Assembly: GCA_038222915.1 (NCBI GenBank)
Contig: JBBRHH010000023.1
Location: forward strand, 1-22,872
Origin: JBBRHH01 sp038222915
GTDB lineage: Bacteria; Planctomycetota; Phycisphaerae; Tepidisphaerales; Tepidisphaeraceae
Reading direction: 5' to 3'
Length of the DNA: 22,872 bases
Shown here piece after piece: positions 14,013 through 21,289 of the stretch (the stretch's first letter is position 1; each line of letters opens with the position of its first letter). Below the pieces are notes generated by a model. That model saw nothing but the letters and a program-made list of their open reading frames with translations. It ran no database searches and was not told where the DNA came from. Made by a program: the position numbers and the translations under genes.

Positions 14013-16043
14013 TTATGCGCCTACTGTCGAAAGCGCTACGACGTCATCCTTGGAGAGGCGTTCGCGTTTGGGGGTCAGGAGGGACACGACGACCAGGACG
14101 ATGAAGCCTAGTGGGATGGTGACGAGGCCGGGCTGGTTGAACGGCATCGGCGCGGCGTGGTCGGTGATCTTGTAGAGGTTCACATAGGCATCAGCGCTGA
14201 AGAGGATCCAGAGAATAGAGGAGACGACGCCGACTGAGATTGCAGCGGCGATGCCTTCCTTGGTGGTGCGTTTCCAGAAGAGGAGCATGACGAGGGCCGG
14301 GAGATTGGCGGAGGCGGCGACGTTGAAGGCCCAGCCGACGAGGAAGGTGACGTTGAAGCTTTCGAACTGGATGCCGAGCCACATGGCGAGCAGGCCAACG
14401 ATAATGGCGGTGATTTTGCCGGCGTTGACCTTGCCGTGGTCGTCCATCTCGATCTTGAGGAAGTTGGTCATCAGATCATGCGCAACTGCGCCGCTGGCGG
14501 CCATGATGAGGCCGGACACGGTGCCCAGGACGGTGGTGAAGGCGATGGCGGAGATGATGGCAAAGAGCAGCGGATTGAAGCTTTTCGCGAGCAGCGGCGC
14601 CGACATGTTGCTGTCGGTGGGATCGAGGGCGCCGCTGGTCATTGCGCCCAGGCCCAGGTAGAGGGTGAGGATGTAGAAGAATCCAATGGAGGCGATGCCG
14701 ATGATGGTGGACTTCCGCGCGGCGGCCTGATCTTTTACGGTGTAGTAGCGGATGAGGATGTGGGGGAGCGAGGCGGTTCCGCAGAATAGTGCGAGCATGA
14801 GGGATAGAAAATTCAAACGGCCGGCGAGCTCTGGGCGGATGTACTTGTAAAACCAATATTGCTTCTTGACGGGCAGCACGATTGGTTTTGCGCCTTTTTG
14901 GGGTGGATGAATACCGCTGAAGGTTGGCGACTTGCCGGGGACGAGCAGATCGTCGCCGGCAGATAACTTCTGGTAATAGATGGTGGTCTTGTATCCATTC
15001 CAGTCGACCGTCGCCTTGTCTTTGGCCCACGTGACGATCTTTGATTTTTGCAGACTGGTAAGAAAAGCCCCGGGGCCGAGCGGGCCGGTTGAGGTTCCCT
15101 CCGGCAGGCTCCGGATATTGCCGACGGGGTATAAATCGCCTTCGCCGGGGCCGTGGCCTTGTGGCCGGCCATTCGCCAGCTTCGGGGCGTCTTTCTTTTC
15201 CGAAATTGTTTGGGCTTCGGAGAGGATGGCATCCTCAGGAGCGGTATCGGTTTTCGGAATCAGTTTGTCGACGCGCCAGAAGGTTGGATCGTCGCCGATC
15301 TGGTAGTAGGTTGCGCCGTCGGGAATTGTGGCTGTGAAAATCGGCCCGTTGGGTGATTTGGCCGTCAGCGTTGATCGCAACACGTCGCGCTGGAACACGT
15401 GCGCGCCCGGCCCGGCGGGCTGCGTCGTGAGTCCGCGGTTCAGGATCATGAACGTCAGAATGGTGCAGAAGAATACCAGCAACGAGCCTTTGATGAACTG
15501 GACCCAGGTGGTCGAGACCATGCCGGCGGTGACGACGATGAGGATGACGGCAATGCCGACAATGACAACGCCGTGCCAGTGCTGGAGGCCCAGGAGCGGC
15601 TTGACCAGCGCGCCAGCGCCGACCATCTGCGGGATCAGGTAGAAGATGGAGACGACGAGAGTGGAGATGGCGGCGGTGAGCTTGATGCCGCGCGAGTTGA
15701 ACTGCTTGTCGAGCGCGTCGGCGAAGGTGAATTTGCCGAGGCGCTTGAGGGGTTCAGCGATGACAAAGAGGGCAACGATCCAGCCTGCGAGGTAGCCGAT
15801 GGAGTAGAGAAAGCCGTCGTAGCCGTAGAAGGCGATCATGCCGCAGATGCCAAGGAAGCTTGCGGCCGACAGATAGTCGCCGGCGAAGGCGATGCCGTTG
15901 ACGAACCAGTGGATCTCGCCGTGGGCGGCGTAGTAGCCCTTGGCGGACTTGGCTTTGCGGCCGAGGAAGAAGCTGAGGGCAAGAACGCCACCGACGAAGA
16001 AGCTGAAGACGAAGAATGCCGTCAGGTTAAAATCGTATTTCAT
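14013..16043 (-). CDS. actP: Sodium:solute symporter, ActP (acetate permease)-like, with a long internal insert
   Basis: An inner-membrane transporter of the SSS family that uses the sodium gradient to import a small carboxylate. Similarity to E. coli ActP is visible throughout: AFAGDYLSAASFLGI (52-66), GYDGFLYSIGYLAGW (74-88), GKFTFADAL (103-111), FYLIPQMVGAGALVKPL (134-150), TTWVQFIKGSLL (178-189), CGTASLPHILIRYYTV (about 419-434) and FTTVLGTVSGLIMAASGAVAHDL. The length is 676 residues against about 550 for ActP. The excess is a hydrophilic loop at residues 205-409 (14817-15431) that is only about 40 residues in E. coli ActP. The ATG at 16043 is favoured by GGAGGG upstream and by the ATGA overlap with the DUF485 gene; the longer frame to 16181 would be out of place. 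Acetate or a related carboxylate is a family-based guess at the substrate. Confidence 0.9.
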   Translation of the reverse strand: MKYDFNLTAFFVFSFFVGGVLALSFFLGRKAKSAKGYYAAHGEIHWFVNGIAFAGDYLSAASFLGICGMIAFYGYDGFLYSIGYLAGWIVALFVIAEPLKRLGKFTFADALDKQFNSRGIKLTAAISTLVVSIFYLIPQMVGAGALVKPLLGLQHWHGVVIVGIAVILIVVTAGMVSTTWVQFIKGSLLVFFCTILTFMILNRGLTTQPAGPGAHVFQRDVLRSTLTAKSPNGPIFTATIPDGATYYQIGDDPTFWRVDKLIPKTDTAPEDAILSEAQTISEKKDAPKLANGRPQGHGPGEGDLYPVGNIRSLPEGTSTGPLGPGAFLTSLQKSKIVTWAKDKATVDWNGYKTTIYYQKLSAGDDLLVPGKSPTFSGIHPPQKGAKPIVLPVKKQYWFYKYIRPELAGRLNFLSLMLALFCGTASLPHILIRYYTVKDQAAARKSTIIGIASIGFFYILTLYLGLGAMTSGALDPTDSNMSAPLLAKSFNPLLFAIISAIAFTTVLGTVSGLIMAASGAVAHDLMTNFLKIEMDDHGKVNAGKITAIIVGLLAMWLGIQFESFNVTFLVGWAFNVAASANLPALVMLLFWKRTTKEGIAAAISVGVVSSILWILFSADAYVNLYKITDHAAPMPFNQPGLVTIPLGFIVLVVVSLLTPKRERLSKDDVVALSTVGA

Positions 16044-16336
16044 CGTCCACCCTCCGAGCTGGTGGTCGACGGACGGCAGAGCACCATGTAGACGAGGGCA
16101 AGGACCAGGGCGGCGACGATGAGGAACATGCCGTAGAGGATGGCGAGATTGACGCCGCCGAATGGCGTCCTGGACATCCATTCAGCCTTGAAGGTGTTGA
16201 GCAGCATGAAGCCGCCGTAAATCACGAGGTAGATGAGGAAGAGCCAGATTCCGAGGCGGGCGTTATACGGGAGCCGCTCTTCGGCGGGACCCGCAGCCGG
16301 CACGCCGGGCGGGTTGGGAAGATTCGAATCGTGCAT
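16040..16336 (-). CDS. DUF485 small membrane protein, partner of the symporter
   Basis: A 98-residue inner-membrane protein. After a Pro-rich cytoplasmic tail, residues about 25-98 hold the DUF485 domain: YNARLGIWLFLIYLVIYGGF for the first helix, FGGVNLAILYGMFLIVAALV for the second. Small DUF485 proteins (YjcH in E. coli) are encoded just before ActP-type symporters and are thought to be accessory subunits. Here the TGA overlaps the ATG of the symporter gene (16040-16043). The ATG at 16336 has AGGACT upstream; the longer frame to 16411 adds no signal. It has no clear promoter of its own within the 163 bases upstream. Confidence 0.88.
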   Translation of the reverse strand: MHDSNLPNPPGVPAAGPAEERLPYNARLGIWLFLIYLVIYGGFMLLNTFKAEWMSRTPFGGVNLAILYGMFLIVAALVLALVYMVLCRPSTTSSEGGR

Positions 16337-16499
16337 ACGAAGTCCTGTCAGACGCGGTTGGTTACCGATTGGTTGGGGCGGATGGTAATCGGGGTGGGGC
16401 GGGCGTGGCAAGAAGAGGCGAGGAGGTGGCCAACGTGAAGGTGTTGCTCGCCTGGCGATGGGTCTTTTGGCGTGGTCGAGGCAAACCGATCCCGGCGCG

Positions 16500-17357
16500 C
16501 TACTTCCCCTCGATCTTATCCATCCGGAACAACTGCGGGACGATCAACAGCACCTGTTCCTGCAGGCCAGCGTCTGCGTCGGTCACGAAGAAATTCCGCC
16601 CCAGGCTCACTTTCCAGCTGGCCTCGGCGGAGGGTGCGATGACGAGGAACTTTCCGACCGAGATATCTGTTGTCAGATTGCAATCGTAAAAGCGCTCGGG
16701 ATAGACGTACTGATATTCCTTGTGCTCCTCCACCTCATCGACCACAAAACGCTTTCGCAGCGTGCGCACCATGGGGCAGAGCTTTACATGCATGTCGTCC
16801 AGCTTTCGCGCGGCCGCCGAATATTCCATGCAGAGCACGTTGGAAGATCGGCCGTAGGAACGGCCTTCCAGATCGTTGTGGCCATTGAAGAAGAACAGGA
16901 CCTGCTCGGCCACATCGCTCTTAAGGGCGATTTCAACGGAGGATGTTCCCATTCCCTGGCAGGCCATTGGCTTGGTCTCGGCCGGATTGTTGATGAGGAT
17001 GTTGCGGAAATACGCCCAGTCGCTGACCGGAGCTATGCCGACGCGCACACCATTGCGGAACAACACGTCATAGGTCCCGACATCGATCGTCTGTTCGTCC
17101 ACATGCTTCCAGAACTCGGCGTTCTGGCTCACCGACCCATATGGCACGCTCAATTGGTACACATACAAGTGCGCCAGCCGTTCGACCTTTGGCTCGGCGT
17201 CGCGCGGACCGTTCATGTTCATTGGCTTCACCATGGGCGGGGCCTGTGTCACCATCCGGATGCCGCCGGGCTTCTCCCTGCTGGGCGCGGGCGGATCACC
17301 GCAGCCTGCAAGACACATTGCGAGCAAGGATGTCAGAGTCACACGCGCGTAAAACAT
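16500..17357 (-). CDS. Predicted lipoprotein of unknown function
   Basis: A 285-residue exported protein. The N-terminus MFYARVTLTSLLAMCLAGC is a signal peptide with lipobox LAGC and the lipidated cysteine at residue 19, followed by a Pro-rich linker. The mature part is soluble, with sequences such as LAHLYVYQLSVPYGS (62-76), GTYDVLFRNGVRVG (94-107) and a long C-terminal beta-rich part. I recognise no domain. The gene starts 12 bases after the argD-like stop. Its ribosome-binding site, GGAGATC, directly follows the argD TAG, so both are read from one message. An outer-membrane or periplasmic-face location is inferred. The pairing with an aminotransferase has no obvious functional reason and may be only transcriptional. 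Confidence 0.8.
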   Translation of the reverse strand: MFYARVTLTSLLAMCLAGCGDPPAPSREKPGGIRMVTQAPPMVKPMNMNGPRDAEPKVERLAHLYVYQLSVPYGSVSQNAEFWKHVDEQTIDVGTYDVLFRNGVRVGIAPVSDWAYFRNILINNPAETKPMACQGMGTSSVEIALKSDVAEQVLFFFNGHNDLEGRSYGRSSNVLCMEYSAAARKLDDMHVKLCPMVRTLRKRFVVDEVEEHKEYQYVYPERFYDCNLTTDISVGKFLVIAPSAEASWKVSLGRNFFVTDADAGLQEQVLLIVPQLFRMDKIEGK

Positions 17358-17369
17358 CTGAGTGATCTC

Positions 17370-18578
17370 CTACAGCGCTGCAATCAGCGCCAAAACCGCT
17401 TCAAGGCCCTGATCCCACTGCTCGCGTGAAATATTAATGGGCGGGGCAAGCCGGATCACTTTGCCCGCAGTCAGGTTCACAATGATGCCGCGCTCCATTC
17501 CTTTTTCAACGAGCTTCTCGGGCGGGGCCTTCAACTCAATACCGAGGAACAAGCCGCTCCCGCGCACGCCCGCGATCTTGCCGGCCACACGCGGATCGGA
17601 ATGCAGCCGCGCGATTGCATGCTCGCCGAGAGCCAAAGCATGCTCCAGAAGCTTCTCCCGCTCGACCACGTCTAGAATTGTTTTGGCAACCGTCATGCAG
17701 ATGGCGTTGCCGCCCAGGGTCGATCCGTGCGTTCCCGGAACAAGGAGATCGGCGATCGCAGGCTTTGCACACATGACTCCCACGGGAAGTCCGCCGCCAG
17801 CCGCTTTGCCCAGGGTCATGATATCCGGCTCGACTTTATTGCCTTTTGCATCGGTGAAGTGCTGATGCGCAAACCAACGACCGGTTCGGCCACACCCCGT
17901 CCAAACTTCGTCAAATATGAGAGTGAGTTCGCGCTGGTCGCAGAGAGCCCGCACCTTGCCTGGGTAGTCGGCGGGGTAGACGTTCATTCCGCCCTCGCCC
18001 TGAATCGGTTCCATCAGCACGCCGGCCGTCTCGTCGTCTATCGCGGAAGCGAGGGCCTCGAAGTTTCCCGCCTCGACCTGGACAAATCCACTGACGTCGG
18101 GTTCGAAGCCCGCGCGATATTTTGGATTACCGGTGGCCGCGAGCATTGCGAGGGTGCGGCCGTGAAAGCTGTTGTTCAGGGAGATGATTTTCCAACGCCG
18201 GGGGAAAATCTTGTGCCCACGCAGCCGGGCCAGCTTGCAGGCCGCCTCATTGGCTTCAGCGCCGCTGTGGCAAAAGAACGATTTCCCGCCGAAGCCGATC
18301 TCCTTGAGTCGCTCGGCGTATTCGATCTGAGGTTCGTTGTAATAAAGGTTGCCGACGTGCCAGAGGGTGTTGGCCTGCTTGTTTGCGGCCTCGACGAGGG
18401 CCGGATGTGCGTGGCCGAGAATTACTCCACCAAATCCGGCAAACAAGTCCAGGTACTTGCGGCCGTCGGCATCCCAGACCAGCGTCCCCGCTCCGCGCAC
18501 CATCACAACCGGCAGCCGGCCGTAGTTGCCGATCAGCGCCTTGCCACCCCGGTCCAACAGCTCCGTCGTTGTCGCCAT
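17370..18578 (-). CDS. argD: Class III aminotransferase, acetylornithine aminotransferase-like
   Basis: A PLP enzyme that moves an amino group from acetylornithine (or succinyldiaminopimelate) to 2-oxoglutarate or the reverse, in arginine and lysine synthesis. The 402 residues are of family length. Motifs: SGAEANEAACKLAR (105-118), binding PLP phosphate; FHGRT (138-142); EPIQGEGG (190-197); IFDEVWTGCGRTG (221-233) with the Asp that contacts the PLP ring; and MTLGKAAGGGLP (254-265) with the Schiff-base lysine at 258. The second ATG (18578) is preferred because AAAGGA is 9 bases upstream; the first, at 18587, touches that site. A related omega-amino acid aminotransferase cannot be excluded. It is the first gene before a tightly linked lipoprotein gene, downstream of a candidate extended -10 promoter. 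Confidence 0.85.
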   Translation of the reverse strand: MATTTELLDRGGKALIGNYGRLPVVMVRGAGTLVWDADGRKYLDLFAGFGGVILGHAHPALVEAANKQANTLWHVGNLYYNEPQIEYAERLKEIGFGGKSFFCHSGAEANEAACKLARLRGHKIFPRRWKIISLNNSFHGRTLAMLAATGNPKYRAGFEPDVSGFVQVEAGNFEALASAIDDETAGVLMEPIQGEGGMNVYPADYPGKVRALCDQRELTLIFDEVWTGCGRTGRWFAHQHFTDAKGNKVEPDIMTLGKAAGGGLPVGVMCAKPAIADLLVPGTHGSTLGGNAICMTVAKTILDVVEREKLLEHALALGEHAIARLHSDPRVAGKIAGVRGSGLFLGIELKAPPEKLVEKGMERGIIVNLTAGKVIRLAPPINISREQWDQGLEAVLALIAAL

Positions 18579-18608
18579 CACGTCCATTCCTTTTGGAAAA
18601 GCCGCGAG

Positions 18609-18617
18609 AGCATACCA
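18609..18617 (-). promoter_or_regulatory. Candidate extended -10 promoter of the argD-like gene
   Basis: The minus strand reads TGG followed by TATGCT (TATGCT at 18609-18614), which fits an extended -10 element. It lies about 30 bases upstream of the argD ATG and inside the 74-base gap after the PPC gene. No good -35 is visible, as extended -10 promoters allow. Sequence resemblance only. Confidence 0.3.
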
Positions 18618-18652
18618 AATTTTCGTTGTGGCGCGGAAAGCTCGCGGGGCCG

Positions 18653-19372
18653 TTATGACGGAGTAATTGACAAGCCATAATTGGTATCGCCGGTGACATG
18701 AAGGACGCTCAGGTAATAGACGCCGGCGTGAAGCCCGGCGAAGATTCCGTCTGGCGTTGTTCCGGTCTGATGCGATGCCACAAGAGTCCGCCCGGCCGCG
18801 TTGGTCAGGACCAGGTCGGCGTTATCGGTCGCTGGGTTGAGGGAGATGTTGATGTTCCTGGTGGTGCCCAGCACAAAGCGGTACATATCGCTCGGATCGG
18901 CCGAGCCGACAAAGTCGGCGGTCGTCACGCTCTTGGAAACCACGCCGAGATTGGCAGAGGTCGGCCGGGTGCTACCCGCGTAGTCGGCGGTCAGACTCAA
19001 CTGATAATCTGTATCCAGCTTCCCAGAAATCTTGACGGCATACGACCCGGCAGGAATTCGCCGCAGGGAAATCTGCCCCGCGCTCTGCACCGTTGCAGGC
19101 GAGCCACGCAGCACGACACCTTTTCCGGCGGTGATCTTCATCAATTGGATTTTCGCGCCGGCGCTGAGGCCGTCGAGTCGTGCAAGCAGATTTGCGCTGG
19201 ACGAAAGCGTAAAGCGGAAGAAGTCAACGTTATCGGCCGTGCTCAACTGTTGATTGACCTGCGTCAAGCCCGCCAGCGTTCCCAGATTATCGGCCGTTGC
19301 AAGAGTGTTGTCGGTCGCGACCCGCGAAAGTAGATTTACACTGAACAACCTGCGGGGCTCGAGCTCATCCAT
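18653..19372 (-). CDS. LEPR-XLL protein with two PPC domains
   Basis: A 239-residue protein. The start at 19372 is taken because the LEPR-XLL-type motif ELEPRRLFSV (3-12) should lie close to the N-terminus. The open frame continues to 19435, but the added residues look like non-coding sequence, and neither start has a good ribosome-binding site. After the motif come two tandem prepeptidase C-terminal (PPC)-like domains: one from TADNVDFFRFTL (46-57) to DTDYQLSLTADY, the other from SADPSDMYRFVL (about 155-166) to GDTNYGLSITPS. PPC domains are jelly-roll beta modules found in secreted proteins and at the C-terminus of proteases, where they may bind substrate or surface. No enzymatic domain is present. 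It is probably exported and bound at the cell surface. It lies upstream of argD, but the 74-base gap and the candidate argD promoter leave co-transcription open. Confidence 0.82.
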   Translation of the reverse strand: MDELEPRRLFSVNLLSRVATDNTLATADNLGTLAGLTQVNQQLSTADNVDFFRFTLSSSANLLARLDGLSAGAKIQLMKITAGKGVVLRGSPATVQSAGQISLRRIPAGSYAVKISGKLDTDYQLSLTADYAGSTRPTSANLGVVSKSVTTADFVGSADPSDMYRFVLGTTRNINISLNPATDNADLVLTNAAGRTLVASHQTGTTPDGIFAGLHAGVYYLSVLHVTGDTNYGLSITPS

Positions 19373-19729
19373 AATTGAGTAAGTATGGTTCAGCTCGCCA
19401 GCATTGGCCCGATAAGAACGGTGGTTTGAATCCATGAATTCATCTTCGTCACAATCGCGCCTTCGCCTTGAGGAATTTGCGGCTGGGGCCGTTCGTCATC
19501 CACTGCGCCAATCACGTGAAAAGACGGTTTTTATCGGTATTTCCTAGTCCCCCCGGCAGGCGAACACAAGTGGAAATCAGATATCGGACGAGCTCGCTTA
19601 TGCATGAGCCTGCTAATGGATCATCTCGGCCGTTATAGCGTTAATTAGTGTTAGTTCCGATAATGTTTCATAATTCATAACCCGGCAGGCACAACCATAT
19701 AATTTATTAACCAAATTGGGACGATCTTA

Positions 19730-19758
19730 TTCACAAGCACCTGTACATGTGGTATATA
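19730..19758 (+). promoter_or_regulatory. Candidate sigma70 promoter of the PEP-CTERM gene
   Basis: TTCACA (19730-19735) and TATATA (19753-19758) are separated by exactly 17 bases. The spacer contains the near-palindrome CACCTGTACATGTG. This would give a leader of about 200 bases before the ATG at 19971. Resemblance to consensus only. Confidence 0.45.
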
Positions 19759-19793
19759 CTTCCTCAGAGGGCAAGTTAGTTTGAGGAGAAATC

Positions 19794-19813
19794 AGACTTA
19801 TTTATGTAAGTCT
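19794..19813 (+). other. Leader hairpin in the PEP-CTERM transcript
   Basis: AGACTTA (19794-19800) and TAAGTCT (19807-19813) form a perfect 7-base-pair stem with a 6-base loop. A purine-rich TTGAGGAGAAATC lies just before it. There is no T tract after the stem, so it is not an intrinsic terminator. A regulatory role in the leader is a guess. Confidence 0.35.
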
Positions 19814-19970
19814 TCAAGTCGACAAGTATAATTGGACGTCAACTCCCTCAGCAGAAGTTGTGTTCGCTTGCGTTTCGTATTGGTCCGGTAAGGGTGCTTG
19901 TTTCCTCGGCCCGTCCGGGTTGGCCTTTGAAATCGAGTTGCTTGAGCCGGGGCTTGGTGGAGAGAATTAA

Positions 19971-20837
19971 ATGAGGCTACGAAAGAGAATCGCTGCGCTC
20001 GCGGTTGCCGCCGCGTCGATCGCGTTCCCACTGTCAGCGAGAGCTACGCTTATCGCATATGATGGGTTTAACTACGCGCCTGGCAGCCTTGAAGGCTCGC
20101 CCAACGGCGGCACGGGCTGGCTCTCAGGTTGGTATGGGGGCCTTAACCATGATTTCGTGGATGCAGGTGGCTTTACGTGGCCTGGGATGGCAAGCACCGG
20201 TAACAAAGGACGCAGCGGCGGATCCGACCAGGCAGGATTTCGCGTTTTTGCAAACAATAAAACTTACGGCGGGGTCAACGGGGGCACGATCTGGATCAGT
20301 TTCATCGGCAAGGGGTTTACGCCAACGCCGGCTGACGAGCCAGATAGCTATGCCGGCATTTCACTTTTCAGCGGGGCCAATAGCGAGCCATTTTTCATGG
20401 GCATGCCGACACAGCATGTGACCTGGGGCTGGGACGACGATCGAAACAAGACTCCGACAGCAACCAACATCCCGTTCGCGCAAGAGCACCTGTTTGTCTA
20501 CAGGATCGACTTTGGAACAACCGCAAGCGCGCCTGAACAAGTTCGAATGTTCGTTGATCCTACACCCGGCGTGCAACCTTCCAACGCATCCGCGGTGCTG
20601 ACCAGTTTAACCTGGGCGCCGTTCAGCTTTGATCGAGTTCGCGTGTCCTCCGGTTGCGAACAAAATCCGCAGTTTCAATTCGATGAGCTCCGCATCGCAA
20701 CGACGTATACCGATGCGGCCCCTTTCGTCGGTCCACCGGTTCCAGAACCAGCAAGCCTGTCGATTCTTAGTCTTGGAGTGCTTCTGATACGCCGACACCG
20801 GCGCGCGGCTTCAAAACAGGTGGAAGCCAACGAATAG
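19971..20837 (+). CDS. PEP-CTERM sorting-domain protein
   Basis: A 288-residue exported protein. The start at 19971 has GGAGAG (19959-19964) upstream and begins a signal peptide (MRLRKRIAAL, cut near SARA|T at about residue 26). The mature domain opens with LIAYDGFNYAPGSLEG and has GISLFSGANSEPFF and DFGTTASAPEQVRMFVDP, the look of a LamG/concanavalin-type beta sandwich as in many planctomycete PEP-CTERM proteins. At 257 begins the sorting signal VPEPASLSILSLGVLLIRRH: a PEP motif, a hydrophobic helix, then basic residues, to be cut and anchored by an exosortase. A 10-residue tail after the basic cluster is a little longer than usual. No exosortase gene is in the window. The stop abuts the stop of the opposing DUF4149 gene without a base between. 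Confidence 0.9.
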   Translation: MRLRKRIAALAVAAASIAFPLSARATLIAYDGFNYAPGSLEGSPNGGTGWLSGWYGGLNHDFVDAGGFTWPGMASTGNKGRSGGSDQAGFRVFANNKTYGGVNGGTIWISFIGKGFTPTPADEPDSYAGISLFSGANSEPFFMGMPTQHVTWGWDDDRNKTPTATNIPFAQEHLFVYRIDFGTTASAPEQVRMFVDPTPGVQPSNASAVLTSLTWAPFSFDRVRVSSGCEQNPQFQFDELRIATTYTDAAPFVGPPVPEPASLSILSLGVLLIRRHRRAASKQVEANE

Positions 20838-21278
20838 TTATTTCCGGATCGCAAGCGCCAGAATGTATCCGCCGAACAGCAGCGACACGGCCTCCATCAC
20901 ATACGCGATCATCGACAGGCCATGGAGGTGCTTGAATGCCGCTTCGTGGACCTGTCCTGCCGCCCGCAGGATCTCCATTTTTGGCGTAATGTAATACCCA
21001 CCGAAGAGCGCGGCCGCGAAGGCCGCCGCGAACAGGAAGAACAGGGTTGTGACCCACACCGACGGTGAAGCGATGCGCCACACGAACACGGCCACGAGCG
21101 CAACGGCTGCCAGGCCAATCTGGTAGCGCGCAAACACCAGGAACATCTGTGGTGCTGCCAGGACAGCCACCTCGCGATCCGTACTGAATAGCTTCTGCAC
21201 GAAGATGAACAGTGCGATCACGCCGCCAAACCACAGGCTCCACGTGAGCATCGCAACGCCGGCAACAATGTTTTTCAT
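20838..21278 (-). CDS. DUF4149 membrane protein
   Basis: A 146-residue inner-membrane protein with four hydrophobic helices (about 5-28, 50-70, 75-96 and 120-142). The N-terminal TWSLWFGGVIALFIFVQKLF and the central GGYYITPKMEILRAAG match the DUF4149 pattern; function of the family is unknown. The gene starts 11 bases after the glutamate dehydrogenase stop and lacks a clear ribosome-binding site, so it is probably translated from the same message by coupling. It converges on the PEP-CTERM gene with no intergenic space and no visible terminator. Confidence 0.82.
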   Translation of the reverse strand: MKNIVAGVAMLTWSLWFGGVIALFIFVQKLFSTDREVAVLAAPQMFLVFARYQIGLAAVALVAVFVWRIASPSVWVTTLFFLFAAAFAAALFGGYYITPKMEILRAAGQVHEAAFKHLHGLSMIAYVMEAVSLLFGGYILALAIRK

Positions 21279-21289
21279 GGGGCGACCAA

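Larger units (their letters stand above)
19373..19970. other. AT-rich divergent intergenic region
   Basis: No gene is evident in 598 bases. It separates the minus-strand PPC gene from the plus-strand PEP-CTERM gene and must carry both promoters. A 10-base direct repeat, CCCGGCAGGC, occurs at 19552-19561 and 19681-19690. The candidate promoter and leader hairpin for the plus-strand gene are listed separately. Base composition is clearly more AT-rich than the genes around it. Confidence 0.55.

Noticed and set aside
16458..17429. Plus-strand open frame of 323 codons
   Set aside because: It is antisense to the lipoprotein gene, which has a lipobox and ribosome-binding site. The plus translation has no domain.
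17727..18680. Plus-strand open frame of 317 codons
   Set aside because: It is antisense to the argD-like gene, whose active-site motifs are unambiguous.
19380..19445. Possible tRNA on the plus strand (GGTTTGAATCC resembling a T-arm)
   Set aside because: The T stem has mismatches, the loop lacks the usual TTC start, and no cloverleaf with acceptor and anticodon stems can be drawn from the flanks.
19900..19970. Sigma54-type promoter before the PEP-CTERM gene, as in some PEP-CTERM systems
   Set aside because: TTGGCC and TTGCT are present, but the GG and GC are 16 bases apart and not the required 10.
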